64,000 bases of DNA, taken from assembly GCA_030657355.1 (NCBI GenBank), contig CP131056.1, forward strand, positions 885,001 through 949,000. The letters run 5' to 3'. Below are positions 9,136 to 18,647 of this stretch, in pieces. The translations under genes and the position numbers were made by a program. The DNA is from Radicibacter daui (lineage in GTDB: Bacteria; Pseudomonadota; Alphaproteobacteria; Radicibacterales; Radicibacteraceae). Each line of letters begins with the position of its first letter. Position 1 is the stretch's first letter. A model generated the notes under the pieces. That model was not told the DNA's origin. It worked only from the letters and a program-made list of their open reading frames with translations, and made no database searches.

Positions 9136-9957
9136 ATGCGGCGACGGGTTTTGCCGGGCTTCGGCCTCTCCCTCGGCGTCACGCTGCTCTATCTCGGCCT
9201 TATCGTGCTGCTGCCCATTGCGGCGCTGCTGATCAAGACTGCCAGCCTGTCGCCGGCCGAGTTCTGGGCGACCGTCAGTTCTTCCCGCGCTGTCGCGACC
9301 TACAAGGTCACGCTTTCCTCCGCCGCCTGGGCCACGCTCTTCAATGGCGTGTGGGGTTTCCTCATGGCCTGGGTGCTGGTGCGTTATGAATTTCCCGGCA
9401 AGCGCCTTGTCGATGCGCTGATCGACCTGCCTTTCGCCCTGCCCACGGCCGTTGCCGGCATCGCCCTGACCGGGCTTTTTGTGCGCAAGGGCCTTTATGG
9501 CAGCCTGCTGCTGCCGATGGGTATCAAGGTCGCCTACGCGCCGGCGGGTATTGCCGTCGCCATGGCCTTTACTTCCATCCCCTTTGTCGTGCGCACGTTG
9601 CAGCCGGTGTTGCAGGATCTGGAGCCGGAGCTGGAGGAGGCGGCCCGTACGCTGGGTGCCCGCGACGGGCAGATCTTCCGCCGGGTGATCTTTCCGGTGC
9701 TGATGCCGGCTTTCCTGAGTGGTTGTGCGCTTGCCTTCGCGCGCTCGCTGGGCGAGTTCGGCGCCGTTGTCTTTATCGCCGGCAACCTGCCGAACAAGAC
9801 GGAGATCACCGCGCTCCTCACCTATATCCGCCTGCAGGAATATGACTATGGCGGCGCTGCCGCCATCGCCACCGTCATTCTGGCGTCCTCTTTCCTGCTG
9901 TTGCTTGCCGTCAATGCGCTCGAGGCATGGTCTACCCGCCATGCCGAGCCGCGCTAG
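9136..9957 (+). CDS. cysT: Sulfate ABC transporter permease CysT
   Basis: A 273-residue inner-membrane permease with about six membrane helices. It has the binding-protein-dependent transport loop EEAARTLGARDGQIFRRVIFP, which contacts the ATPase, and the CysT hallmark LPFALPTAVAGIALTGLF. The chosen ATG at 9136 follows a strong AAAGGGAGG ribosome site; an upstream ATG at 9073 would add a non-hydrophobic stretch lying in the hairpin. It pairs with CysW to form the channel of the sulfate/thiosulfate importer. Confidence 0.92.
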   Translation: MRRRVLPGFGLSLGVTLLYLGLIVLLPIAALLIKTASLSPAEFWATVSSSRAVATYKVTLSSAAWATLFNGVWGFLMAWVLVRYEFPGKRLVDALIDLPFALPTAVAGIALTGLFVRKGLYGSLLLPMGIKVAYAPAGIAVAMAFTSIPFVVRTLQPVLQDLEPELEEAARTLGARDGQIFRRVIFPVLMPAFLSGCALAFARSLGEFGAVVFIAGNLPNKTEITALLTYIRLQEYDYGGAAAIATVILASSFLLLLAVNALEAWSTRHAEPR

Positions 9958-9974
9958 GGCGGAGGGGTTCGATC

Positions 9975-10892
9975 ATGGCTGGTCCTGTCTCCAACGCCCT
10001 CAACCGTAGCCCCGCCGCACCCGTTAGCCCCAACCGCCGCCGGGTGGGGGAAGGGCCGCTGCTGCGTGCCTTCCTCATCCTGCTGGCGCTGGCCGGCACC
10101 TTCTTTCTGCTGGTGGTGCCGCTGGGCGTCATCTTCACCGAAGCGTTCCGGGCGGGTTTTGCCCACTATGCCGGCAGCATCCTCGAAGCGGAGACGCTGC
10201 ACGCCATCTACCTGACGGTGCTGACGGCGCTGGTGGTGGTGCCGATCAATCTCTTCTTCGGCATTGCGGCCGCCTGGGCCATCACGCGCTTTGCCTTTCC
10301 GGGCAAGAAGCTGCTGCTGACGGCCATCGAGCTGCCCTTCTCGGTCTCGCCGGTGGTGGCCGGCGTTACCTATCTCTTCCTCTATGGCGCGCAGGGGCTG
10401 CTCGGGCCGATGCTAGGCGCCCTGGACGTGCAGGTGATGTTCACCGTGCCGGCGATCTTTCTCGTCAGCCTGTTCGTGACCTGCCCCTATGTCGCCCGCT
10501 CGCTGATCCCGCTGATGCAGGCGCAGGGCGCGGATGAGGAGGAAGCGGCACTGTCGCTCGGCGCCAGCGGCTTCATCATGTTCCTGCGGGTCACGCTGCC
10601 CAATATCAAATGGGCGCTGCTTTACGGTGTCATCCTCACCAATGCCCGCGTCATGGGCGAGTTCGGCGCCGTCTCGGTCGTCTCCGGCAATATCCGGGGC
10701 CAGACCAATACGCTGCCCTTGCAGATCGAGCTTCTTTTCAACGACCAGAACGTGGCCGGCGCCTTTGCTGCCGCCTCGTCGCTGGCAGTGCTTGCGCTTG
10801 TCACCCTCATTGCCCGCATCGCCGTTGAAAGGCTGGCGGCGCGGGAGGTGAAGGCGCCGCGCAAGGCTGCTTCGGTGGGAGTTTCCGGATGA
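9975..10892 (+). CDS. cysW: Sulfate ABC transporter permease CysW
   Basis: A 305-residue permease paralogous to CysT. A cytoplasmic N-terminal tail of ~35 residues is followed by about six membrane helices. Characteristic segments are [19 protein letters not shown], the EAA loop [22 protein letters not shown], and [23 protein letters not shown]. The ATG at 9975 follows GGAGGGG. It begins 17 nt after cysT and overlaps cysA by four bases (ATGA), so the three are translated together. Confidence 0.93.
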   Translation: MAGPVSNALNRSPAAPVSPNRRRVGEGPLLRAFLILLALAGTFFLLVVPLGVIFTEAFRAGFAHYAGSILEAETLHAIYLTVLTALVVVPINLFFGIAAAWAITRFAFPGKKLLLTAIELPFSVSPVVAGVTYLFLYGAQGLLGPMLGALDVQVMFTVPAIFLVSLFVTCPYVARSLIPLMQAQGADEEEAALSLGASGFIMFLRVTLPNIKWALLYGVILTNARVMGEFGAVSVVSGNIRGQTNTLPLQIELLFNDQNVAGAFAAASSLAVLALVTLIARIAVERLAAREVKAPRKAASVGVSG

Positions 10893-11932
10893 GCATCTCC
10901 GTTCGCAACATCACCAAGAATTTCGGTGACTTCACTGCCCTCAAGGGGGTGAGCCTCGATATTCCCGATGGTGATCTGGCAGCCCTGCTCGGCCCCTCCG
11001 GCTCGGGTAAGACCACGCTGCTGCGTCTGATTGCCGGCCTTGAATTTCCCGATGACGGCGAAGTGCATTTTGACGGGCAGGACACGACCGCCCTTGATGT
11101 GCGGGACCGCCGCGTGGGCTTCGTATTCCAGCATTACGCGCTCTTCCGCCATATGAGTGTCTATGAAAACGTCGCTTTTGGCCTGCGGGTGCTGCCGCGC
11201 AAGGAGCGGCCTGCCGAGGCGGAGATCAGGAAGCGCGTGATGCGCCTTCTGGAACTGGTGCAGCTCGACTGGCTGGCGGACCGGTTCCCCTCCCAGCTTT
11301 CCGGCGGCCAGCGCCAGCGCATCGCCCTTGCCCGCGCCCTTGCCATTGAGCCGCGCGTATTGTTGCTGGATGAGCCCTTCGGCGCGCTCGATGCCCAGGT
11401 GCGCAAGGACCTGCGCCGCTGGCTGCGCCAGCTGCATGACGAAATCCATGTCACCTCCGTTTTCGTGACGCATGACCAGGAAGAGGCGCTGGAAGTAGCC
11501 GACCGGGTAGTGGTGATGGATCACGGCCATATCGTGCAGGTGGGCAGCCCCATCGAGGTGCATGACCATCCGGCAACGCCTTTCGTCTGCGAGTTTCTTG
11601 GCAGCGCGGTGCGCTTTGATGGCGTGGTCGAGGGCGGGCAACTGCGCATCGGCAACTGGCATCGCGCCAGCACCCATGCCGCCGGCGCGGTGCGTGCCTA
11701 TGTGCGCCCGCACGAGATGGCGGTTCTGCCGGGTATCGTGCCGGAGGCGGCGGCCAGTTTTGCCATCCGCCATATCGTGGCGCGCGGCGGCCTTGCCCGG
11801 CTGGAGCTGTCGGCGGAGGGCGGCGCCATCGTCGAGGCCGAGATGCCGCGCCACAAGCTGGAAGCGGCGGGCCTTGCCGTCGGCAGCCCCGTTTCGCTCT
11901 GCCCCGACGTGGTGCATGTCTTCCCCGCCTGA
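10889..11932 (+). CDS. cysA: Sulfate/thiosulfate ABC transporter ATP-binding protein CysA
   Basis: A 347-residue ATPase that powers the CysTW importer. It has Walker [11 protein letters not shown]-loop FQHYALF, signature LSGGQRQR, Walker [13 protein letters not shown] and switch His in VTHD. The C-terminal ~110 residues form the short TOBE-type regulatory extension usual in CysA. The start codon overlaps the cysW stop by four bases. It is the last gene of the sbp-cysTWA unit; the copper chaperone downstream begins after a further 89 bp. Confidence 0.94.
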   Translation: MSISVRNITKNFGDFTALKGVSLDIPDGDLAALLGPSGSGKTTLLRLIAGLEFPDDGEVHFDGQDTTALDVRDRRVGFVFQHYALFRHMSVYENVAFGLRVLPRKERPAEAEIRKRVMRLLELVQLDWLADRFPSQLSGGQRQRIALARALAIEPRVLLLDEPFGALDAQVRKDLRRWLRQLHDEIHVTSVFVTHDQEEALEVADRVVVMDHGHIVQVGSPIEVHDHPATPFVCEFLGSAVRFDGVVEGGQLRIGNWHRASTHAAGAVRAYVRPHEMAVLPGIVPEAAASFAIRHIVARGGLARLELSAEGGAIVEAEMPRHKLEAAGLAVGSPVSLCPDVVHVFPA

Positions 11933-12021
11933 GACCGATTGTCCGGTTGCGCCCTGTGCCCCGGCCGATAGGGTGACCGGTCAGTCGCCGTCATCCGGAT
12001 AAAAAGACAAGGAAACCGCCC

Positions 12022-12561
12022 ATGACCCGCCGCCTTTCCTCTGCCCGCCGTCTGCTGGCTGCATCTGCGCTTGCCGTCGGGCTGTCTGCCGCCCTACCTG
12101 CTACCCGGCCGGCTTTCGCCGATGCCGTGCCGGCCGGCACCGTTGTGGCCGGGCCGCTGACCGTCGTGGGGCCGTGGACGCGGGCCACAGCAGGGGCCGG
12201 GCGTACGTCCGCCGTCTATTTCTCGATTGTGAATACCGGCCCTGCCGACACTCTGCTGTCGGCAACCGGTGATGATTTCGCCATGGGTGAGGTACATGAG
12301 CACGTCAATGACGGCGGCATCATGCGCATGCGCCCCGTGGAAGGCGGCTTGCCGGTCCCGGCGGGCACGACCGAGCTCAAGCCCGGCGGTTATCACCTGA
12401 TGCTGGTAGGCCTCAAGGCGGCGCTGAAGCCCGGCGAGACGCTGCCGGTGATCCTTCATTTCGAGAAGGAGGGCGATGTGCCGGTCATGGTCTCCATCAC
12501 CGCCATGGGGGCCACCGGAGCGCCGATGGTCACGCCGACTGAAGGTGGCAAGGCTAACTGA
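12022..12561 (+). CDS. Periplasmic copper chaperone, PCu(A)C family
   Basis: A 179-residue secreted protein with an N-terminal signal peptide (cleavage probably after AFA near residue 33) and a single PCu(A)C domain. The copper-binding His/Met pattern is visible: EVHEHV, then GIMRMRPV, and later GGYHLMLVGL. In other bacteria this family carries Cu(I) to the CuA site of cytochrome c oxidase. No Sco or oxidase gene is adjacent, so its partner here is unknown. It follows the sulfate transporter at some distance and is probably expressed separately. Confidence 0.9.
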   Translation: MTRRLSSARRLLAASALAVGLSAALPATRPAFADAVPAGTVVAGPLTVVGPWTRATAGAGRTSAVYFSIVNTGPADTLLSATGDDFAMGEVHEHVNDGGIMRMRPVEGGLPVPAGTTELKPGGYHLMLVGLKAALKPGETLPVILHFEKEGDVPVMVSITAMGATGAPMVTPTEGGKAN

Positions 12562-12800
12562 ACAACAGTGATCTGGCGGGCTTCGCAGGCCTATTGATTA
12601 GATATGAAAGTATTTCTTTCTTCTCCGGCTTGACGGGGTGCGTGCCAATCCGTCACACAAGAAGGCGGAACGATGGGCCGCCACCAGGGTGAGCCATGCC
12701 GGCGCCAGGGTAAGAACAATCACAGCGCGCCGGCTGTCCCGGGCGGCCACCAGGCCGAAACCGGGCTGGAGCTGATATTTCGAGGGAGGCCGGAGGGGCC

Positions 12801-14450
12801 ATGGAACGCGAGTCGATGGAATTCGACGTGGTGATCGTCGGTGCTGGCCCGGCCGGGCTCGGCGCCGCCATTCGCCTCAAGCAGCGTGCGGCGGAAGCCG
12901 GGCGTGAGATCAGCGTCTGTGTGCTGGAAAAGGGCTCCGAGGTCGGGGCCCACATCCTCTCCGGCGCCGTTATGCAGCCCGACGCGATCAACGAGCTGTT
13001 CCCTGACTGGAAGGAACGCGGCGCGCCGCTGAACACGCCCGTCACGCAGGATGAATTTCATCTGCTGACCCAGAAGGGCAAGGTCGAGGTGCCGCATTTC
13101 CTGCTGCCCTCCTACTTGCATAATGCCGGCAACTACATCATCAGCCTTGGCAACCTCTGCCGCTGGCTCGCCGAGCAGGCCGAGGCGCTGGGCGTTGAGG
13201 TTTATCCCGGCTTTGCCGCCGCCGAAGTGCTCTATGACGACAAGGGCAAGGTGCGTGGTGTTGCGACCGGCGACATGGGTGTGGCGCGCGATGGCAGCCA
13301 CAAGGACAGCTACCAGCCGGGCATGGAACTGCATGCCCGCTACACGCTGATTGCCGAAGGCGTGCGCGGCTCGCTCGCCAAGCAGATCATCTCCCGCTAC
13401 GAACTCGCCCGAGAAAGCCAGCCGCAGACCTACGGTCTCGGCATCAAGGAGCTGTGGGAGGTCGATCCGGCCAAACATCAGCCCGGCAAGGTCATGCATT
13501 GCTTCGGCTGGCCGATGGATCTCGGCACCTATGGCGGCGGCTTCATCTATCACCTGGAAGATAACCAGGTCGCCATCGGCTATGTCGTCGGGCTCGACTA
13601 CAAGAACCCCTATCTCTCCCCGTTCGAGGAGATGCAACGCTTCAAGACCCATCCGTCGATTGCGCCGCTCTTCGAAGGGGCCCGCCGCCTTGCCTATGGC
13701 GCCCGCGCCATCAATGAGGGCGGGCTGCAGTCCATTCCCAAGCTGACCTTCCCCGGTGGCGCGCTCATCGGCTGCTCGGCGGGTTTCGTCAACGTGCCCA
13801 AGATCAAGGGCAGCCACAACGCCATGAAAACCGGCATGCTGGCCGCCGATGCCGCCTTCGAGGCGCTGGCCGCAGCCGGTGACGATGGCGTGGTGCCGGA
13901 CGAACTGACGGCCTATCCGGAGGCTTTCCGCAAGTCGTGGGTGTGGAAGGAACTCAATGCCGTGCGCAACTGCCGCCCGGCTTTCCGCTGGGGCCTCGTG
14001 CCCGGCCTGCTGATGAGCGGCATCGAGCTCTGGCTCAAGGGCCGCACGCCCTGGACCCTCAGGAATCATCGCGATAACGAGACGCTGATGGCCAAGGAAA
14101 AGGCCATGCCGATCGACTATCCCAAGCCCGATGGCAAGCTGACCTTCGACCGGCTTTCCTCCGTCTTCCTCTCCAACACCAATCATGAGGAAGACCAGCC
14201 GGTCCATCTGCGCCTTGCCGACCCGGCCATCGCGGTCAACCACAACCTGCGCCTCTATGGCGGCCCCGAGCAGCGTTACTGCCCGGCCGGTGTCTATGAG
14301 TTCGTCGAGGCGGATGGGGGCGGCCAGCGCCTGCAGATCAACGCGCAGAACTGCGTGCACTGCAAGACCTGCGACATCAAGGACCCGATGCAGAACATCA
14401 CCTGGACCGTGCCCGAAGGCGGCGGCGGGCCGAATTACCCGAACATGTAA
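12801..14450 (+). CDS. Electron transfer flavoprotein-ubiquinone oxidoreductase (ETF-QO)
   Basis: A 549-residue membrane-associated flavoprotein that passes electrons from reduced ETF to ubiquinone. The N-terminal FAD site VIVGAGPAGLGAAIRLKQRA is followed by the conserved GAHILSGAVM. The C-terminal [4Fe-4S] ferredoxin-like region holds a PAGVYEF cysteine just before it and CVHCKTCDIKDP, ending PNYPNM as in the human enzyme. The ATG at 12801 follows a purine-rich GGAGGCCGGAGGGG. The electron-donor genes etfBA lie at 18.6-20.3 kb. The two together link acyl-CoA and branched-chain amino acid oxidation to respiration. Confidence 0.95.
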   Translation: MERESMEFDVVIVGAGPAGLGAAIRLKQRAAEAGREISVCVLEKGSEVGAHILSGAVMQPDAINELFPDWKERGAPLNTPVTQDEFHLLTQKGKVEVPHFLLPSYLHNAGNYIISLGNLCRWLAEQAEALGVEVYPGFAAAEVLYDDKGKVRGVATGDMGVARDGSHKDSYQPGMELHARYTLIAEGVRGSLAKQIISRYELARESQPQTYGLGIKELWEVDPAKHQPGKVMHCFGWPMDLGTYGGGFIYHLEDNQVAIGYVVGLDYKNPYLSPFEEMQRFKTHPSIAPLFEGARRLAYGARAINEGGLQSIPKLTFPGGALIGCSAGFVNVPKIKGSHNAMKTGMLAADAAFEALAAAGDDGVVPDELTAYPEAFRKSWVWKELNAVRNCRPAFRWGLVPGLLMSGIELWLKGRTPWTLRNHRDNETLMAKEKAMPIDYPKPDGKLTFDRLSSVFLSNTNHEEDQPVHLRLADPAIAVNHNLRLYGGPEQRYCPAGVYEFVEADGGGQRLQINAQNCVHCKTCDIKDPMQNITWTVPEGGGGPNYPNM

Positions 14451-14463
14451 GGGTGCCGATAAC

Positions 14464-14498
14464 AAAAAACCTCCCCGCCAGAAGCGGGGAGGTTTTTT
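14464..14498. terminator. Bidirectional intrinsic terminator
   Basis: A stem of A6-CCTCCCCGC pairs with GCGGGGAGG-T6 around a 5-nt loop (14479-14483). The flanking A- and T-runs make it functional for both the ETF-QO gene and the convergent cpdB gene. Confidence 0.92.
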
Positions 14499-14521
14499 GT
14501 CTGCTTGTCCTCGGCCGCCTC

Positions 14522-16513
14522 TTAAGCGCTGAGGGTCAGCGCATAACGCGCAAAGCCGTTTTCGCCCGGGCCGACATAGGTGACGTTCTTCAGGGAGGCG
14601 GCATAGGCCTGTGCATTGGGCGAGCTGTCGAAGAGCGCCTTCGTCACGCCGGCCACCGGAGCGAAGCTCCAGTTGTTGTCGGCGGACGGGTTGATGGTGC
14701 CCTTGTCGTGGATGTAGCGGATCAGCACGTCGCGGTTGGCGTCCGGTGCCTCGATCACGATCTTGTCCGGGCCCACGCCGGGGAAATTGCCGCCGCCGCC
14801 GGCACGGTAGTTGTTGGTGGCAACGATGAATTTCTGCGCCGGGTCGATCGGCTTGCCCTGGAACTGAAGGTCCACGATGCGGTGGGCATCCGGCGCCGCC
14901 AGCTTGCCATCCTTGTCGTAACGGTTGGGCTGGCTGAGGTCGATCTTGTAAGTCACGCCGTCGATGACGTCGAAATTGTAGGAGGGGAAATCGTTGTTCA
15001 CGAGTTCCTGCTCCGCCTTGCCCGGCGTCAGCTGGTTGAACATGCCGGCCGAGCGCTCCAGCCATTCCTTGACGGTGGCGCCATCCACCAGCACCGCGCG
15101 CACGGTGTTGGGGTAGAGGTAAAGGTCGGCCACGTTCTTGATGGCGACGGGGCCCTTGGGCACGTCGGTATAATAATCCGGGCCGCCACGGCCGCCGGCC
15201 TTGAACGGGGCGGCGGCGGAAAGCACCGGCAGGGCGGCATTGGCCGTGCCCTTGATGAGCTCGGAGATGTACCAGGTCTGTGCCTGACTGACGATCTGCA
15301 CCGAGGGGTCGTCATAAACCAGAGAGAAGAAGCTGTTGATCGGCGCGGAGGTCTCGCCCACCGGGCGGCGCACATAGGCGAGCGTGCCCTCATGGCCCTC
15401 GCGCGCGGCATCTTCCACATCCATGCGCGGGTCGATCAGCGGCACGATGTTCTTGCCGTCGCGCTTGTAGATCGGGCGTGCCTCGCTCTTGTGGTCCACC
15501 ACCTTCCACTTGGCCCCATCCTTCTGCAGCATGAGGTCGATGATGCCGAGATGGCTGCCCCAGAAGCCGGCCATTACAGCCGGAACGCCGTGCAGCGTGC
15601 CCTTCTCGGCATCCACTCCGTCAACGGCGGCATAATCCGGGCCCGGCAGCACCTTGTGCTGGTGGCCGGTGAGGATGGCGTCGATGCCGGGCACTGTGGC
15701 GAGGTAGAGCGCGCTGTCTTCCGCTCCCTCGGTCGGCTGGCCACCATTGATGCCGGAATGGCAGAGCGCGATCACGATCTCGGCGCCGGCCTCGCGCATC
15801 TGCGGCACGTAGGCCTTCGCGGTCTCGACGATGTCACGCGTCATGACATTGCCGGCCAGCCACTTGTTATCCCAGTTCATGATCTGCGGCGGTACGAAGC
15901 CGATCAGGCCGATCTTGACCTTGTGCTCCTTCCCGGTGCCGTCCTTCAGCGTGCGCTCGATAATCATGTAGGGCTTGAGGAAGGTCTTGTCCGCCGTCGG
16001 GCTGCCGGCGAGGGAACCATTGGCAAGGTTGGCCAGCACGAAGGGGAAGTTGGCGCCGGCCAGCGCCTTGTTGAGGAAGTCGAGGCCGTAATTGAATTCG
16101 TGGTTGCCAAGCGTGGCGGCGTCGTAACCCAGCAGGTTCATGGCCTTCATCACGGGATGGACGTTGGTGCCGTCCAGCCCGCGCTCATAGGCCATGAAGT
16201 CGCCCATCGGGTTGCCCTGCAGGAAGTCACCATTATCCAGCAGCAGCGAGTTCGGGGCCTCGGCACGCGCGCCGTTCAGCAGCGCTGCGGTGCGGGCAAG
16301 GCCGACCGTATTGTCCTCGCGGTCGCGATAATAATCGTAGGGGAAGATGTTGACGTGGACGTCGGTGGTTTCAATGAGGCGCAGATGCACCATGTCCTCG
16401 GCAAAGGCCATGTTGCCGAACGGGCTGATGATGAGCCCTGCACCCACACCGGCAAGGGCGGTGGTGGTCAGAAAACGGCGGCGGCTCAGCGGCGCCAGAA
16501 GAAACTTCGACAT
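14522..16513 (-). CDS. cpdB: 2',3'-cyclic-nucleotide 2'-phosphodiesterase/3'-nucleotidase (periplasmic)
   Basis: A 663-residue secreted metallophosphatase that frees phosphate from 2',3'-cyclic nucleotides and 3'-nucleotides. The twin-arginine signal SRRRFLTTTALAGVGAG is at residues 10-26. The catalytic calcineurin-like domain carries ETTDVHVN, LLDNGDFLQGNP, TLGNHEFNYG, CHSG and LTGHQHKV. The C-terminal 5'-nucleotidase domain has NNYRAGGGGNFPG for base stacking. A near-perfect Pho box lies 122 bp upstream, so phosphate starvation should induce it. It ends at a shared terminator with ETF-QO. Confidence 0.95.
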   Translation of the reverse strand: MSKFLLAPLSRRRFLTTTALAGVGAGLIISPFGNMAFAEDMVHLRLIETTDVHVNIFPYDYYRDREDNTVGLARTAALLNGARAEAPNSLLLDNGDFLQGNPMGDFMAYERGLDGTNVHPVMKAMNLLGYDAATLGNHEFNYGLDFLNKALAGANFPFVLANLANGSLAGSPTADKTFLKPYMIIERTLKDGTGKEHKVKIGLIGFVPPQIMNWDNKWLAGNVMTRDIVETAKAYVPQMREAGAEIVIALCHSGINGGQPTEGAEDSALYLATVPGIDAILTGHQHKVLPGPDYAAVDGVDAEKGTLHGVPAVMAGFWGSHLGIIDLMLQKDGAKWKVVDHKSEARPIYKRDGKNIVPLIDPRMDVEDAAREGHEGTLAYVRRPVGETSAPINSFFSLVYDDPSVQIVSQAQTWYISELIKGTANAALPVLSAAAPFKAGGRGGPDYYTDVPKGPVAIKNVADLYLYPNTVRAVLVDGATVKEWLERSAGMFNQLTPGKAEQELVNNDFPSYNFDVIDGVTYKIDLSQPNRYDKDGKLAAPDAHRIVDLQFQGKPIDPAQKFIVATNNYRAGGGGNFPGVGPDKIVIEAPDANRDVLIRYIHDKGTINPSADNNWSFAPVAGVTKALFDSSPNAQAYAASLKNVTYVGPGENGFARYALTLSA

Positions 16514-16634
16514 GTCCTGATCGTCCCCCTCATGAATGGGCGGGCTCCCCTCTGGAGCCCGCGAAGGCCTCTCCCCAAGGCCATCTTCTAAGCCTGATTA
16601 GCAGAGCCGCTGTTGCGGCCTTGCGCAAGCTTTG

Positions 16635-16652
16635 ATGACAGTTTTGTGACGG
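16635..16652 (-). promoter_or_regulatory. Pho box (PhoB binding site) upstream of cpdB
   Basis: Read on the minus strand the site is CCGTCACAAAACTGTCAT: two 7-bp repeats separated by four A, the 11-bp periodicity of PhoB sites. It lies upstream of the phosphate-scavenging cpdB and faces it. Confidence 0.85.
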
Positions 16653-16709
16653 ATATTTTGTCGCCTGGGAGAGACTGTTCTTCTGACGTGCGGGGCAGTC
16701 ATTCGGCGG

Positions 16710-17882
16710 TCATTCGGCCGGCGAGATCAGGGGCCGGTTTGGCGCCGGATGAGCGAGGGCGCCGACGATGGTATCGGTACCCACACCCGGCAGTTCAGCG
16801 GGCTGCCAGCGCGGCATGCGATCCTTGTCGATCAGCACGGCGCGGATGCCTTCATAGAACTCGTCGCCCTCCATGCACCAGACCATGGTGCGGTATTCCT
16901 GGTCGAGCGCGCCGGCCAGATCGGCCTTTTCCGCCGCCTGCTGGGTGGCAAGGGCAAGCTTGAGACCTGTGGGGCTCATGCTGCGCAGAAGTGCGAGCTG
17001 CTCTGCCGCCCAGTCATTGGCCTCGGCCGCCAGCGCCGCCTCAATCTCTTCCACCGTGCTGCCGCCGAAGCAGCGCTCGATGGTGGGGAGGTGCTGCGCC
17101 AGAATCCCGGCACCGGCCGGCCTGCTGCGGGCCGTCAGCACGCGGTCGATTTCCGCATGGGCGCCGGCGAACCCTGCCGCCGCCCGACCGGCGAGGGTGA
17201 GGGCCAGCTCTTCTTCAAGGCCTTCAAGCTGCGCACGGGGGGCGTAGTGGGTGGCAAGGCCGCTTGCCAGCATGTCGCCCGCCTGCAGCCGTGCACCCGT
17301 CAACCCCAGCCAGCGCCCGGCATGGTTTGGCAGGCGGGAGAGGAAGTGGCTTGCACCGACATCCGGAAAAATCCCGATGGCGGTCTCCGGCATGGCAAAC
17401 AGCGTGGCTTCTGTCGCCACGCGGTGGGTGCCGTGGATGGAGAGTCCGGCCCCGCCTCCCATGGTGATGCCGTCGATGAGCGCGATCCAGGGTTTGGGGA
17501 AGGTGGCGATGCGGTGATTGAGGCTGTATTCGGCGTGGAAATAGGCCGCGATCAGCGTGCTTATTTCTTCTGCCCGGGCTGTGCCTTCGGCCGTACCGGC
17601 GCCCCTTGCCGCCTTGCGCTCCCGGCCCGCCGCCCAGACCTCCCGGACATCTCCGCCGGCACAGAAGGCCTTGCCCCCGGCGCCGCGGATGAGGATGGCC
17701 CGGATGGCGTCATCCGCCTCCCATTCATCCAGTGCCGGATTGATGAGGCAGATCATTTCGGCGCTGAGGGCGTTCAATGCCTTTGGGCGGTTGAGCGTGA
17801 TGATGCCGAGTGGCCCCAGCCGGCTTAGCAGAACGGGGGCTTCGGGGACTGGTTGCGGGGAGGCGGGGGCAAAATCGCTCAT
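16710..17882 (-). CDS. 3-hydroxyisobutyryl-CoA hydrolase / enoyl-CoA hydratase family
   Basis: A 390-residue crotonase-fold enzyme of the HIBCH type, which hydrolyses 3-hydroxyisobutyryl-CoA in valine breakdown. The oxyanion-hole region is KAFCAGGDVREVW and the second motif is DGITMGGGAGLSIHG. The long C-terminal half (RSMSPTGLKLALATQQ, DQEYRTM, DFYEGIRAVLIDKD-like segment) separates HIBCH from ~260-residue enoyl-CoA hydratases. I chose the ATG at 17882; an upstream reading to 17945 lacks conserved sequence. The neighbouring etfBA and ETF-QO fit a branched-chain amino acid oxidation theme. Confidence 0.88.
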   Translation of the reverse strand: MSDFAPASPQPVPEAPVLLSRLGPLGIITLNRPKALNALSAEMICLINPALDEWEADDAIRAILIRGAGGKAFCAGGDVREVWAAGRERKAARGAGTAEGTARAEEISTLIAAYFHAEYSLNHRIATFPKPWIALIDGITMGGGAGLSIHGTHRVATEATLFAMPETAIGIFPDVGASHFLSRLPNHAGRWLGLTGARLQAGDMLASGLATHYAPRAQLEGLEEELALTLAGRAAAGFAGAHAEIDRVLTARSRPAGAGILAQHLPTIERCFGGSTVEEIEAALAAEANDWAAEQLALLRSMSPTGLKLALATQQAAEKADLAGALDQEYRTMVWCMEGDEFYEGIRAVLIDKDRMPRWQPAELPGVGTDTIVGALAHPAPNRPLISPAE

Positions 17883-18013
17883 ATCGGCTCTGGCTTGAAA
17901 GGGGCGGGGAAGCTGGCGGCGCCTGGGGCAGAAATAACGGATCAATAATGGAAACAGGTAAAGAGAGAAGTAAGGTGTAAGTAGTAAGATAGTTAGCGGA
18001 CAAGGAGAGCGTC

Positions 18014-18424
18014 ATGGCCTTTCGCGGCAGCTGTCTGTGTGGAGCAGTGCAGTACGAGATCGACGGTCTCGACATGCCGATCGGCCATTGCCACTGCCGC
18101 ACTTGCCGCAAGGCCCATGCTGCGGCCTACACCACCACGGCCGGTGTGATGCGGGAGCATTTCCGCTGGCTGACCGGGGAAGACAAGATCACCGCCTATC
18201 AGTCCTCGCCGGGCAAGTTCCGCCATTTCTGCTCCGTCTGCGGCTCGCAGCTGATTGCCGAACGCCCGGCCCAGCCGCATGTCATCCTGCGGGTTGCGAC
18301 GCTGGATGATGATCCGGGAGTGCGCCCGGCACGGCACATATGGTTTGAGGATGAAGTCAAATGGCTGGCGGACGATTTCAGGCACCCGGCTGCCCGCTAT
18401 GCAAAGTGGCCACCCGGCCGCTGA
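18014..18424 (+). CDS. GFA (glutathione-dependent formaldehyde-activating-like) zinc protein
   Basis: A 136-residue protein of the GFA/CENP-V family. The zinc-binding cysteines are CLCGAV near the N-terminus, CHCRTC at about residues 32-37, and FCSVCGSQL near 77. An AAGGAG ribosome site precedes the ATG. Members bind zinc, and some act on glutathione adducts of formaldehyde, but most have no proven reaction. None is proposed here. It stands alone between the convergently or divergently placed HIBCH and etf genes. Confidence 0.85.
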   Translation: MAFRGSCLCGAVQYEIDGLDMPIGHCHCRTCRKAHAAAYTTTAGVMREHFRWLTGEDKITAYQSSPGKFRHFCSVCGSQLIAERPAQPHVILRVATLDDDPGVRPARHIWFEDEVKWLADDFRHPAARYAKWPPGR

Positions 18425-18482
18425 GGTCAGCACCGCTTGAGGTGGTCCCGGTGGCCGGTACTGGAGCGTTTTGAACTCCAGA

Positions 18483-18511
18483 TTGACGTTTACGTAAACG
18501 GAAATTACCAT
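18483..18511 (+). promoter_or_regulatory. LiuR-like operator overlapping the etfBA promoter
   Basis: A perfect 14-bp palindrome, CGTTTACGTAAACG (18487-18500), matches the TTTACGTAAA core known for LiuR (MerR-family) sites that control branched-chain amino acid and ETF genes in proteobacteria. It overlaps a TTGACG -35 (18483-18488) and the 17-nt spacer before a TACCAT -10 (18506-18511), a repressing position. The regulator gene is not in the window. Confidence 0.7.
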
Positions 18512-18647
18512 CCCGCATATAAACAAGGCAAGGCGCCCACATGCCCTTCCTCTGTCTTCCGGGCCGGAAAGGGGTCGCCTCCTGCCGCCGGATGGTCTAA
18601 TGCAGGAGGCCTGATTTGGGACGTCGCAGCGTAACGAGGAGCGCGCC

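Noticed and set aside
7963-9942. Minus-strand frame of 659 codons opposite sbp-cysT
   Set aside because: Antisense to two strongly conserved transporter genes; composition is typical of spurious high-GC frames.
12586-12600. Possible FNR box upstream of the ETF-QO gene (TTGATTAGATATGA)
   Set aside because: Only the left half matches; the right half departs from ATCAA.
14453-16591. Plus-strand frame of 712 codons opposite cpdB
   Set aside because: Runs through the bidirectional terminator and mirrors cpdB codons; no domain is visible.
18437-18634. 65-codon frame between the GFA gene and etfB
   Set aside because: It overlaps the LiuR-like operator and promoter, has no ribosome site, and its sequence looks unstructured.
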